Source: Zea mays (taxonomy: Eukaryota; Streptophyta; Magnoliopsida; Poales; Poaceae). Taken from it: DNA of 64,000 nucleotides. Position numbers and translations under genes: made by a program. The stretch is taken from contig NC_050105.1 of the NCBI RefSeq assembly GCF_902167145.1, positions 124,203,898 through 124,267,897 of the forward strand, read 5' to 3'. Below, piece by piece: positions 9,310-21,172 of the stretch; positions within the stretch are counted from its first letter, which is position 1, and every line of letters begins with the position of its first letter. Under the pieces are notes generated by a model. The model was given only the letters and a program-made list of their open reading frames with translations. It made no database searches and was not told where the DNA came from.

Positions 9310-12277
9310 TCATTCTTTAGCTTCATCATCCTGTACATATTAAAACGGAATGAGAAAAGCACAGAGTTCAAGGAGAAGGTAAAAGTAACGAGTATAAGTT
9401 TCTCACTGGCTTAAGGTGGCTCTGAGCTTCGTCACCAGCCATTTTTCGCCCGCCATTTATCCAAATCTGCGTCATAAACCTGTTTCCTATGCTACGAGCT
9501 AGGCTAGGGATATCAATTAAATCTGCTGGTGACAGACTGAAATTTGGTCTGTTAACAATTTTCCCATGTGTGCAGCCAGCTTTTAGGAAAGCAGAAGCCG
9601 TGCCTCGAGAAGCTAACGGGGTGCAGAAATCGGCATGCCCGGCGATAACTTCATCAAGTGCATCAACTTCGCCCTCAATGTATTCAAAAGTGCTCGGCAA
9701 GTTTTCAGCTGAAGGTGTAAATTTGTCAGAGCTGGCTCCGATTGAGTGAAACACATCCTTCAGCCGCTGCACACATCGGTTTCTGAAGTCTAAGCACTTT
9801 TTCTGAAGCTCTTTCAATGATTTCTGCAAACTTGAATTTTTCTCAATTTCAGTCTTGAGACTTGCTTCAAGATTCTTCTTTTCTTCCTCAGATTTTTCTG
9901 ATTGTACGAGTAATTTGCTGTTTAATTTGTCAATTTCAGCCTGAGCTTCAGCCAGCGAGCCTTCCATAGATTGAATGACGAAGTCTTTCTTATCCAAGGC
10001 AGCTTCGTGATCTTTAGCTTTATGTTCAAGATCTTGAATGACGAAGTCCTTTTCCTTCAGAGCAGCTTCGTAATTTTCAACTTTGTTTTCTAGATCTTTG
10101 ATGATAGCTTCGTTTTTCTTATCTTCAAGATCTTGTTGCATCCTTAGCACTTTACTTAGTAATATACTCTGGCAAAACAACCTTCATCAGAAAACATTTT
10201 AATCAGCGTAGAACAATAAAAGTTGAGAAGTTTTTACCTTGAAATTAGCATAGAACAGACTACCGGCGATATGTTGTCGCTGGTACCTGCACAGGTCCGC
10301 TTCAATCTTTGGTAGCCCAACACTCTTTGAGAAGGTTCTAACAACTTTGGCCTCGGTTCGATTCCGAAGGCATCTCAGTTTACCTTCATTGACTCCGCCA
10401 AATAGTAGAGCCCCTGGCTTGTATCCGCAGGATATAGCGTATTTCTTTAGCTCTTCTTTTTCACTTTCTGATAAATCTTGTCCAAGTATATCTTGAAAAT
10501 CAAAGTTTTCTTCTTCCAAAGTGTCTTCAATTTGTTCTTTTCCTTTCTCAATCGTCGAGCCCACCGCGACCGCAGCAGCTTCTTCTTCAGCCATTTTCAA
10601 AAGTATGTTGTCAATATCACCAAGTGTGGTCTCTAGATTAGGATCTTCGGTGATCTCAGTTTCGGCTCCGGTGGCTCTGGTGGCTTCAGCTTCGGCAGTA
10701 ACAGCGCTCTCAATTACTTTTGGCGCCGATGTTAGTGGTGGTGTCTGGTGAATGATATCGGCCACTTGCATAATTCTTCTTTTCTTCTTCGGCTTGGCAG
10801 GACTCTCTGTTGCCGAAGGTTCTTTTTCCTTTTGAAAAAACTTTGTCAGTTCTGGCGCTAGCGGACTTAGCTTGATAGGCAAAGGATCAGTCATTACCTT
10901 TAGAATCTCTTCCACTTCGGCAGCAGAAGGTGTTGCAGGAGCTTCTTCTTCTTGGGCTGGCGCCTTCGATTATGGGGTTGCAACTTTTCTTCTCTTTGAA
11001 GCAGTTATCTTCGGCTCAGGGCTTAATTTTCTTTTCTCAGAATATTCTTTGTCCTTTTTAGCCAACTTGGTGCCTTCTTTATCAAGGACGCTGGCAACCC
11101 GTTTTCTTTTTTGCCCTTCAGCAACCTTGCCCAACTGCTCATAATCAGGATAATCAAAATTCAAAGCATCCATCACCCGATTCATCCTTCACTTCGGACG
11201 AGTGCCAAAAGCTGCGGTCATTAATTGATCTTCTTTTTTAGAATAGTTGCCGAGGATCTCATTGCACATAACCTCAATTGTATCTAGCCACTCTTGGCAA
11301 GGCGTCTTAAAATGTTTTTTAAACTTGAAATGATAAGGAAGTCGAACAAGCTCTTTTTTCTTCTTCTCTCCTTTCAGCTTTGGCATGTCCCATTCCCTAA
11401 AAGTTGGGAATACTCTGAATGCTAAGAACTCTTGGACTAGATCCCTGGTGCCAATGTGCTCTGCAACAGTCCGAAATTCGATCAGCGCGGTCTGGCATGC
11501 GCTATCTGGATCCATGGTGCATTGAGGCCTAGTTTCCCCGAAGGTTAACCTTAAAGAGCTCTGAACCAATTTTTCCTTCTTTTCATCCACTTTGACATAA
11601 AACCATTCACCCTTCCAGCCGGCTGGCCATTTTGTACGGTAGCTAATAACTGGGTACTTGGCATCTTTCCGGTATGCAAAATTGTAGCAGCCAAAGTTAT
11701 CATGTAGCCCGTCTTCTCTAGCTTTGGTCTGATAATGAAGTTCATGCGACCGGCAGAAACCTTCGGCAAGAGGTTCTGCATCCTGGCTTCGGAGTGCCCA
11801 GATGTAAACACTGAGCCTGACAATAGCGTTGGGAGTTAATTGATGAAGATAAATTCCAAATCTCTCTAACACATCTGCAATCATCTCGTGCAGGGGAAAT
11901 CTTAGCCCTGCTTTGAAGAAGCTTTTAAAAACCACCACTTCATCTTTTTCGGGCTTCGGGGTAACCTCATCTCCCCCGAAGCGAATTAGCTCCTTCTTAT
12001 CTTCGCTGAAATAGCCTAACTTCAATAACTTAGCCATATCACCTTTGTTAATAGTGGATTTCCCAAATTCCAAGTGAATGGGTTTGGATGGCGTTGCACC
12101 GTACTCATCTTCAAATTCAACTTCTTCAACATCAGCTCCTTTCACTTCGGCAGCAGGTGCATCCCCTGATGTTGCCAGCCCGGACCGCCTCATTACTTCG
12201 GAAATAGGAACAGTTTCAGAAGCTTCGGCTTCGTCTCCCGCACGCTCAATCCTGACAGTGGAGCGCAACCTAGCCAT
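9310..12277 (-). pseudogene. Antisense intron-containing gene in element B (putative gypsy-type transposon domain protein)
   Basis: A three-exon gene on the strand opposite to pol: 12277-10238, 10168-9407 and 9330-9310 (TGA). Introns are 69 and 76 bp with GT..AG ends, and all exons are multiples of three, giving about 940 codons. Two in-frame stops, TGA at 11191-11189 and TAA at 10972-10970, break the first exon. The N-terminal part (starting MARLRSTVRIERAGDE, with FGIYLHQLTPNAIVRLSVYIWAL and WKGEWFYVKVDEKK) resembles the domain called putative gypsy type transposon (PF04195), found in many grass retroelement proteins. The middle is Lys/Glu-rich and acidic. Exon 2 starts with a long coiled coil with a repeated KDFVIQ block. 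Function is unknown. It is not Gag or Env by any feature I can see. Domain naming is from memory. Confidence 0.75.
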
Positions 12278-12466
12278 TTGATTATGAACACCTAAAGGTT
12301 TTTTGAAATTAATAACCTTTTTTCTCGAAGCTTTTCTTGTGACAAAGCAGAATCCGGAATGGTGCTTTGTTTGAGTGCAAGGATCAAGCTTCGGCTATGG
12401 TGAAATTTTTGGCAGCAAAACAGTGCAATTGCAATGAATGCTGTGGTAACTTTACACCTACCTGTT

Positions 12467-12477
12467 TATTTATATAG
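12467..12477 (-). promoter_or_regulatory. TATA box for the antisense gene of element B
   Basis: CTATATAAATA on the - strand, about 190 bp upstream of the ATG at 12277 and outside the LTR. The spacing suits a plant promoter, so the antisense gene appears to have a promoter of its own. The leader 12278-12466 has no other ORF of note. Confidence 0.6.
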
Positions 12478-12734
12478 TGCTGCAGGTAAAAAGGTGAATC
12501 GTCAAGCCTCTTACACCGGACAGACAGTCGCCCGCACTCACTGAACAGTGGGCCACAAAACCCGAGAAGGTAAATGTGCATGCTGGGACTACTTTGCGCT
12601 CGGAAGTTATATCGTTTCTCGGCAACGAGCCCAAGGAAGGTGTTTTTCGGACCTTCGACTACCCGAAGCTTAAGGAGATTTTTTCATGGTTCAAGCTCGT
12701 TACGAAAAACGATCTAGCGCCGCGAAGGGGCTAC

Positions 12735-13347
12735 TGTTGGGACCATGCTTCGTCGCCGAAGGTCCTACGGAAAGAAACACCTTCGGCAAATCCGCTTGTA
12801 CGTAATACCGAAGCTATCGCTCATGGAGCTTCGACACTAGAACGTATCCAAAGACGAAGGAACAAACCGACTTAAAGATGAAATGAATTTTTAGTCCATA
12901 AAGAGTCTGAGTTACAATTGTGATCTTCTGTAAGGGGCATGATTGTAATTTCTCAAAGGCTGCGCCCTGTGCCTATAAATAGATGAACAGTACTCCTTTG
13001 CTGTTCACGCAATCTTGTAATTGCTGACGCCGTGCTGCCGAGACGAAAGGTATAAATGTACCTAATTACCGTGTTTTAATATCCGAATTCATATTGTACA
13101 TAAAGAGTAAATAATGTTATTTATTTTTATCATACTGTAGCATTTTTTTTGTATTTTATATTTCTTTTCACGTTATTTTATCTCTGATCATGAAAATATA
13201 ATCTTCGTGATATATTATTCATAACCTTCGTCCGAAGCTCATTAAATCCACGAAGAAGTAATGTTGCAGCGGGCGAAGGGATTTTACATCTAATTCTCTA
13301 TGTTGCCTTGTTCTTAATTCGAAGCATTTGAGAACAAGTCCCCAACA
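12735..13347 (+). repeat. Element B 3' LTR
   Basis: Second copy of the B LTR, preceded by the purine-rich GCGAAGGGGCTAC at 12722-12734 (the likely polypurine tract). TATA box at 12974-12982. Followed by the GGTAA duplication and then the protease of element A. Confidence 0.93.
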
Positions 13348-13352
13348 GGTAA

Positions 13353-14396
13353 TATTTTACCTAATGTTCTTTCAGTATGTCATTCCCCTGAGTGGTGGGC
13401 TGATACTGGTGCTAATATTCATGTGTGTGCTGATATTTCTTTGTTTTCTTCTTATCAGTGCAAAGGGACTAGAGCCTTGCTGATGGGGAACATATCACAT
13501 GCGCGTGTTTTTGGTGTTGGTACAACCATTCTAAAGTTTACTTTAGGAAAGATGGTGCTATTGAAGAACGTGCAGCATGTCCACTTTATCAAAAAGAATC
13601 TAGTTAGTGACTCACAATTATTTCGAGATGGCTACAAACTTGTTTTTGAATCTAATAAATGTATACTCTCAAAGTATGGAACATTTATTGGAAAAGGCTA
13701 TGATAGTGGAGGCTTGTTTCGCTTATCTTTGCATGACACATATAATAAATCTATAAACAATATTGTTTAGAATGAGTTGAATGTTTGACATTCATGACTT
13801 TGTCATATTAATTTGGTTGTGTCTCGTAGTTAACAAATTTAAATTTAATTTCGAAATTTGATTTAGTCAAAGGTTCTAAGTGCCAGGTGTACGTGCAATC
13901 TAAGCAACCTCGCAAGCTCATAAGGTTGCGGAGGCGAGAAATTTGGCACCACTAGACTTAATACATTATGATTTATGTGACAAGAACAGAATATTGACTA
14001 AAGGCGACAAACGATATTTTATTATTTTTATCGATGATTCTACTAGATTCGGTTATATGTATCTTTTAAAATCAAAAGATTAAGCTTTGCATTATTTTAA
14101 GACCTACAAAGCTAAAGCTAAAAATCATCTCGAAAGAAAAATTAAATGGTTAAGGTTTGATCGTGGTGGAGAATAGTTTTCGGGTGATTTTTCTGCTTTT
14201 TTGTGTGGAACATGGTATTATTCATGAGGACACCGCTATGCTCACCACAATCCAATGGGGTTGCTAAAAGAAAGAATCATACTCTAACTGATTTGGTTAA
14301 CACCATATTAGAGACTTCGGGACTAAGAAATGGTGGGGTGATACGATCTTGACTGCGTGTCATGTCCTGAATAAAGTTCCCACAAAAAATAAAAAA
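13353..14396 (+). pseudogene. Element A protease and integrase N-terminal region, broken
   Basis: Resumes element A straight after B. The protease site WWADTGANIHVCADIS is near 13398, followed by a GAG-pre-integrase region that stays open to a TAG at 13768. Beyond that the frame decays. Integrase pieces are still readable: YFIIFIDDSTRFGYMYLLKSK near 14015-14085 and the block around SNGVAKRKNHTL near 14250, where the usual glutamate of VERKN is replaced in this copy. Ends at GTCAC, the target duplication of element C. Confidence 0.8.
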
Positions 14397-14401
14397 GTCA
14401 C

Positions 14402-15749
14402 TGAGAGCACCTAGAGGAGGGGTGAATAGGTGATCCTGTAAAATCAAAGACTAACTAGCCACAAACTTGATTATTAAAGTGTTAGTTAAATCAAGTGGCT
14501 ATAAAACACGTTAGTGCGAACAAAATGATCACAAGAGGCAACACAAGAGACACGCGATTTTTATCCCGTGGTTCGACCAAGTAACACTTGCCTACTTCCA
14601 TGTTGTGGCATCCCAATGGACGAGGGTTGCACTCAACCCCTTTCAAGTGATCCAATGATCAACTTGAATACCACGACTTTCTTCCTTATAGTCTTCTTCC
14701 CGTTTGCGAGGAATCTCCACAAGTTGGAGCCTCTCGCCCTTACAATATAGATCACAAAGAACGCACAAGAGTAAGGTTGGGAGAGCAACACACACAAGAC
14801 TCAAAATCGCAGCACAACCATGCACACAAGTCACGACTTGAGCTCAAAACACAACACACGGAGTTCGCAACTCAAATGGAGCTCAAATCACTAACACAGA
14901 GAATCAAATGCGTGGAGTTGGAGTCTTGGAGTCTTAGGATGCTTAGTGAATGCTTAGATGACTCCTCCATGCGCCTAGAGACCCCTTTTATAGCCCCAAG
15001 GCAGTTAGGAGCCGTTGGAGACCAACTTGGAAGGCCATCCTTGCCTTCTATCGAGTGGCGCACCGGACAGTCCGGTGCGCCACCGGACAGCTACTGTAGC
15101 CTGTCCGGTGCGCGATTGCCTTCCAAATTGGGCACAGACGACCGTTGCAGCTCCGCGCCTGTTGGCGCACCGGACACCGTCTGGTGCACACCGGACACTT
15201 CGGTGCCCGTGCCGACCGTTGGAGCTGCCACACGTCATGCGAAGATTGCGCAGCCGACCGTTGGCGCTAGCGACCGTTGGCTCACCGGACAGTCCGGTGA
15301 ACCACCAGACACTCCGGTGAATTATAGCCACGTCGCCTGTCTTCATTCCCGAGAGCGACGAGTTCGCCGCTGATGCCCTACCGGACAGTCCGGTGAACCA
15401 CCGGACGGTCCGGTGAATTTTAACCGTACGCCGCCGTTGAACTCCGAGAGCGGCAAGTTTACGCGGACCAGCCTAGCACACCGGACACTGTTCGGTGCAC
15501 CCAAACCGAGCTTGTGTTGGCTGCACACAACCAACACTTCTCCCTTTTCTTCTCTTGTCCTTTAGTCACTATTTCTAGCACTTGGATAACCATATTAGTA
15601 CATAAAACAATTTACCAATTCTAGAAACATACCTTTTGCCTTGATTTTCACTTCTCACTTTATTTGGCACATAAGAACTTAATTGAATGTGTTGAGCACT
15701 TAATCACCAAAACATTATAGAAATTGCCCAAGGGCACATTTCTCTTTCA
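14402..15749 (-). repeat. Element C 3' LTR
   Basis: 1348 bp, starting TGAGAGCACCTAGAGG on the + strand and ending CTCTTTCA. The TATA box TATAAAAGG is on the - strand at 14983-14992. Confidence 0.92.
15061..15500. repeat. Palindrome cluster in element C LTR
   Basis: Exact CACCGGACAGTCCGGTG at 15061-15077 and 15283-15299, plus several variants (TACCGGACAGTCCGGTG, CACCGGACGGTCCGGTG, CACCGGACACTGTTCGGTG). Interleaved with GCCGACCGTTGG copies near 15210, 15253 and 15271. Clusters of this kind upstream of the core promoter are known from Sirevirus LTRs and probably bind a regulator. Equivalent clusters lie at 35651-36055, 45666-45985 and 53303-53670. Confidence 0.85.
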
Positions 15750-16532
15750 ATCTCCCTCTTTTTGGTGATTTATGCCAACACATCAAAAAGCAACCAAAAT
15801 AAGTGCAACATCAATGCAACTTAGGACCAAATTGTTTTTGCATAAGATTTGACATATTTGGATCATTCTTTGCCACCACTTGGTTTATTTTTGCAAATCA
15901 AATTCTTTTTCCTATCTCTAAGTCAAACACACTTGTTTGGGCAAATTAAGATATATTCCAAGAGAGAAATTGACCAATTACCAAAAACTCCCCCTTTTTC
16001 CATAATAAAAAATTCTCCCCCATAAGAGACCAAATTTTGCAATTAGAGTATTTTGACAAAATCGAATTCTAACTCTACTATTTTCAAAATTCACAAGTGG
16101 TAGCTGATCCATTTGCTTTGGCCTTAATTTCTCCCCCTTTGGCATTAAGCACCAAAACAGGATCATTTTTGGCCCTTTGAATCCCATTGCCACACAAAAA
16201 TGTCAATTAAGAGCAGAAAGGCAATTAGAGCATAAGAACGAACTTGGAGTTAAATACACTAATACCGGAGTGTAGTGGAAGTCTTTGCGTCAACCAAGTC
16301 CATCTTTCCCTTTCAATGCACCTTTGAGACTACATCAAGAGTACTCAAACAAACATGTTAGTCTCAAAAGGTCAAGTTGTAGCACATCTCCCCCTCAATA
16401 TGTGCATCATTCGCATATGAACTTGTGAGGTCCGGGGATCACTTGTACAACTTGAGCACCATAAATAACAATAATTGATTGAAATACATAAAGTAACATG
16501 ATCAAAGGCATAGAACACATGTATGCTATAGA
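15750..16532 (-). other. Element C region with several polypurine tracts, no ORF
   Basis: Between the pol stop and the 3' LTR there is no coding sequence, and no envelope-like ORF. On the - strand it carries a series of A/G runs: one directly at the LTR (complement of ATCTCCCTCTTTTTGG at 15750) and others near 15987 (CTCCCCCTTTTTCC), 16013 (TTCTCCCCCAT), 16130 (TTCTCCCCCTTTGGC) and 16388 (ATCTCCCCCTC). Several such tracts in a row are typical of Sireviruses. Confidence 0.8.
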
Positions 16533-19500
16533 TCAATCCAAGTTATGCGAATCTAAGACATTTAGCTCACTTCACAACCTGCAAAACCTTTTCTCATCTA
16601 AAGGCTTAGTGAAGATATCGGCTAGCTGGTTCTCGGTGTTAATATGGTATACCTCGATATCTCCCTTTTGCTGGTGGTCTCTCAGGAAGTGATGCCGGAT
16701 GTCTATGTGCTTAGTGCGGCTGTGTTCAACAGGATTATCCGCCATGCAGATTGCACTCTCATTGTCACATAAGAGTGGGACTTTGCTCAGATTGTAGCCA
16801 AAGTTCCGGAGGGTTTGCCTCATCCAAAGTAGTTGCGCGCAACACTGTCCTGCGGCAACGTACTCGGCCTCGGTGGTGGATAGGGCAACAGATGTTTGTT
16901 TCTTGGAACTCTAGGACACCAGGGACCTTCCTAGAAATTGGCACGTCCCCGATGTGCTCTTCCTATCAACATTGCACCCGACATAATCGGAGTCTGAGTA
17001 TCCGATCAAGTCAAAGGTAGACCCCTTTGGATACCAGATCCTGAAGCAAGGCGTAGCAACTAAATATCTAAGAATTAGCTTAACAGCCACAAGGTGACAT
17101 TCCTTGGGGTCGAATTGATATCTAGCACACATGCATACACTAAGCATAATGTCCGGTCTACTAGCACATAAATAAAGTAAGGAACCTATCATGGACCGAT
17201 ATGCCTTTTGATCAACTGACTTACCTCCTTTGTTGAGATCAACATGTCCTTCAGTTCCCATCGATGTTTTCGTGGGCTTGGCGTCCTTCATCGCAAACAT
17301 CTTGAGAAGATCCTGAGTGTACTTCGTTTGGGAGATGAAGGTGCCGTCCTTGAGTTGCTTCACTTGGAATCCAAGAAAGTAGGTCCACTCGCCCGTCATC
17401 GACATCTCAAACTTTTGAGTCATCACCCTGCTAAACTCCTCACAAGACTTTTGATTAGTAGAACCAAATATTATGTCATTGACATAAATTTGGCACACAA
17501 AAAGGTCACCATCACAAGTCTTTGTAAACAAAGTGGGATCAGCTTTCCCAACCTTGAAAGAATTAGCAATTAAGAAATATCTAAGGCATTCATACCATGC
17601 TCTTGGGGCTTGCTTAAGTCCATAGAGCGCCCTAGAGAGCTTAAACACATGGTCGGGATATTTATCATCCTCAAAGCCAGGGGGTTGTTCCACGTATACC
17701 TCCTCCTTGATTGGCCCGTTGAGGAAAGCGCTCTTTACATCCATTTGAAACAACCTGAAAGAGTGGTGAGCGACATAGGCTAATAAAATTCGAATAGACT
17801 CTAGCCTAGCTACAGGAGCAAAAGTCTCCTCGAAATCCAAACCTGCGACTTGGGCATAACCTTTTGCCACAAGTCGAGCCTTGTTTCTTGTCACCACCCC
17901 GTGCTCGTCTTGCCTGTTGTAGAACACCCACTTGGTTCCCACAACGTTTTGTTTCGAACGTGGCACCAGGCTCCAAACTTCATTTCTCTTGAAGTTGTTG
18001 AGCTCTTCCTGCATGGCCAACACCCAGTCCGGATCCTGCAAGGCCTCTTCTACCCTGAAAGGCTCAATAGAAGAGACAAACGAGTAATGCTCACAAAAAT
18101 TAGCTAAACGTGAGCGAGTAGTTACTCCCTTGCTGATGTCACCCAGAATCTGGTCGACGGGGTGATGTCGTTGGATCGTTGCTCGGACTTGAGTTAGAGG
18201 GACCCGTGGTGCTTCTTCCTCCATCACTTGATCTTCTTGTGCTCCCCTTTGATTGTGCCCTTCTTCTTGAGGTATCCGTTCATCATCTTGAGTTGGGCAT
18301 GCACAACTGTGGAGGAAGATGGTTGATCTTATTCCTGTTGTTCCTGCGGTCGCACATCACCTAACGCCATTGTGCGCATTGCAGCCGTCGGAACATCTTC
18401 TTCATCTACATCATCAAGATCAACTTGCTCCCTTGGAGAGCCATTAGTCTCATCAAATACAACATCGCTAGAGACTTCAACCAATCCCAAAGATTTGTTG
18501 AAGACCCTATATGCCTTTGTATTTGAGTCATACCCTAGTAAAAACCCTTTTACTGCCTTGGGAGCAAACTTAGAATATCTACCTTTCTTCACCAGAATGT
18601 AGCATTTGCTCCCAAATACTCGAAAGTAAGAAACGTTGGGTTTGTTACCGGTAAGGAGTTCATAGGAGGTCTTCTTGAGAAGGCGATGCAGATAGAGCCA
18701 GTTTATGGCGTGGCAAGCTGTGTTCACAGCTTCCGACCAAAACCGCTCGGGCGTCTTGAACTCTCCAAGCATCGTTCTTGCCATGTCGATAAGCGTCCTG
18801 TTCTTCCTCTCTACCACACCGTTTTGCTGTGGTGTGTAGGGAGTGGAGAACTCGTGCTTGATGCCTTCCTCCTCAAGATACTCCTCCACTTGCAGATTCT
18901 TGAACTTGGACCCATTATCGCTTCTTATCTTTTTCACCTTGAGCTCAAATTCATTTTGAGCCCTCCTTAAAAAGTGCTTTAGGGTCCCTTGGGTTTTTGA
19001 TTTGTCCTGCAAAAAGAACACCCAAGTGAAGCGAGAAAAATCATCAACAATAACAAGACCATACTTACCTCCCCCGATGCTAAGGTAGGCAACGGTTCCG
19101 AAGAGGTCCATGTGGAGGAGCTCCAGTAGACTTGATGTCGTCATCACATTCTTGCTGTGATGAGTGCTTCCCACCTGTTTTCCTGCCTAACATGCTGCAC
19201 AAGGTCTGTCTTTCTCAAAACAGACATCAGTTAGTCCTAACACATGATCTCCCTTTAGAAGCTTATGAAGATTCTTTATCCCAACATGTGCTAGACGGCG
19301 ATACCAGAGCCAACCCATACTGGTCTTAGCTATTAAGCATGCATCTAGATCGGCGTTCTCTTTCGAAAAATCAACTAAATAGAGCTTGTCGTCTAGTACA
19401 CCCGTAAATGCTAATGAACCATCACTCATTCTAAAGACAGATACATCAACATTTGTAAACAAACAATTGTAGCCCATGTGGCACAATTGACTTATAGACA

Positions 19501-19741
19501 GGAGGTTGTATCCTAATGACTCTACTAAAAATACATTTGAAATAGAGTGCTCGCTAGTGATGGCTATCTTTCCCAAACCTTTGACCTTGCCTTGATTCCC
19601 ATCTCCAAATATGATTGTATCCTGGGAATCCTTGTTCTTGACGTAGGAGGTGAACATCTTCTTCTCCCCCGTCATGTGGTTTGTGCATCCACTGTCGATG
19701 ATCCAGCTTGAGCCCCCAGATGCATAAACCTACAAGGCAAT
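16533..19741 (-). pseudogene. Element C Pol (PR-INT-RT-RNH), broken
   Basis: Copia polyprotein running right to left. Protease: WIIDSGCTNHMTG near 19700. GAG-pre-integrase: WRRLAHVGIKNLHKLLKG-like block. Integrase: D in HMDLFG, D in RSDNGS, E in QQNGVVERKNRTL near 18810-19110. Reverse transcriptase: [38 protein letters not shown], and YVND in place of YVDD at about 17475-17486. RNase H follows, with ADIFTKPLDEKRFCRL before the end at 16533. Lesions: TAG near 19187, a TAG near 18330, a frameshift between 18329 and 18227 (linker before RT), TAG at 16911-16913 in place of a Trp codon, and TGA at 16572. No functional Pol can be made. Confidence 0.9.
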
Positions 19742-21167
19742 TTAATCTTGGGTTTTAGGTACCCAACTCTTGTTGGGTCCTATAAGGTTAGTCATAATAG
19801 TTTTTGGAACCCATATGCAAGTTTTGTCTCCCTTGCATTTGGATCCCAATTTCCTAGCCACTACTTTTGCATTCTTACATGAAAGAACAAAAGAAGTGTT
19901 GCAAGCGTGGAAAACAATAGTAGATTCAATGCACATTTTCCTAGGCACATGATGCACAACATGATTTCTTCTAGGCCTACTTCTACCATGAGCAAAAGTA
20001 GAGCTAGAGGCAAACATAGCATGTGAATTAAAAGCATCATGATCATAACTCCTATTATAATGAGCATGATTAGCAATTTTCCTATCATAAATAAAGGCAT
20101 GGTTCCTTTGAGGTTAGTGAGGATTACTAACCATAGGGGCCTTCCCTTTCTCCTTGTTGGGAATGGGAGCCCTTTGGCTTGTTAAGTTCTTGGCTTCCTT
20201 TCAAAAACCAAGCCCATCCTTAATTGAGGGGTGTCTACCAACGGTGTAGGCATCCCTAGCAAATTTTAATTTATCAAAATTAATTTTGCAAGTCTTAAGT
20301 TGAGCATTAAGACTTGCCACCTCCTCATTTAATTTGGTAATAGAAACAAGGTGTTCATCACAAGCATCAACATCAAAATCCTTACATCTATTACAAATAA
20401 CAACATGCTCTACATATGAACTAGTTTTGTTGACTTCCTCTAGCTTAGCATTTAGTTCATCATTTAAACTCTTTAAGCTAGAGATAGATTCATGGCAAAC
20501 AGACAATTCAGAGGATAACATTTCATTTCTCTTAATTTCTAAGGCAAGAGATTTTTGCACACTAACAAATTTGTCATGTTCCTCATATAAAATATCCTGT
20601 TGCTTTTCTAACAATCTATCCTTTTCATTTAGAGCATCAATTAACTCATTAATTTTTTCTACCTTAGCTCTATCTAAACCTTTGAATGAACTAGAGTAAT
20701 CTACTTCATCATCGGAAGATTCTTCATCACTGGATGAAGTGTACTTGGGTGTGTCCCGAACACGTACCTTTTTCTCCTTTGCCATAAGGTAGGTATGGCG
20801 TTCGTTGGGGAAGAGCGATGATTTGTTGAAGGCTAAGGCAGCTAGTCCTTCATCCTCAGAGTCGGAGGAGGAGCAGTCAGAGTCCCATTCCTTCCCAATG
20901 TGTGCCGCGCCCTTGGCCTTCCTGTAGTCCTTCTTTTTCTCTCTTTTCCCATGCTTTTCTTGTGCTTGGTCATCATTATTATCGGGACATTGTGCTATGA
21001 AATGACTAGTCTTACCGCATTTAAAGCAGGAGCGCTTCCCTTTTGTCTTGTTCTTGTTGGGGTACTCCTTACGTCCTTTGAGTGCGGTCTTGAAGCGCTT
21101 GATGATAAGTGCCATCTCATCTTCATTAAGTCCGGCTACCTCCACTTGAGCTACCTTGCTTGGTAGC
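19742..21167 (-). pseudogene. Element C Gag, C-terminal part
   Basis: Continues the Gag interrupted by element F. Contains a zinc knuckle CFKCGKTSHFIAQC near 21000-21040, a Lys-rich stretch, an acidic Ser patch (CSSSDSEDEG), then a long coiled coil (KINELIDALNEKDRLLEKQQ and on, about 20420-20680). Coiled coils in Gag are a Sirevirus feature. Stops at 20201 and 19742 break the frame before the protease. Confidence 0.88.
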
Positions 21168-21172
21168 GCCTC

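Larger units (their letters stand above)
3895..13347 (+). mobile_element. Gypsy LTR retrotransposon B (Tat lineage, cinful/zeon-like)
   Basis: Complete insertion of 9453 bp with LTRs of about 611 and 613 bp and a GGTAA target duplication at 3890-3894 and 13348-13352. Pol is on the + strand and contains two RNase H domains, a mark of the Tat/Ogre lineage. A large gene with introns lies downstream on the opposite strand. Most of gag is missing. By eye the LTR copies differ at about 11 substitutions plus a 2-bp indel, so the insertion is fairly young compared with element A. The cinful/zeon assignment rests on LTR length, total length and the CTTCGGC-rich sequence, and is tentative. Confidence 0.9.

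Noticed and set aside
14568..14750. A 60-codon frame repeated at 35158, 45172 and 52809
   Set aside because: Lies in the Opie-type LTRs, antisense to the element; conservation reflects LTR copies.
15061..15500. Spaced palindromes suggesting a CRISPR array
   Set aside because: The spacing is irregular, spacers share motifs such as GCCGACCGTTGG, and this is a plant LTR; no cas genes.
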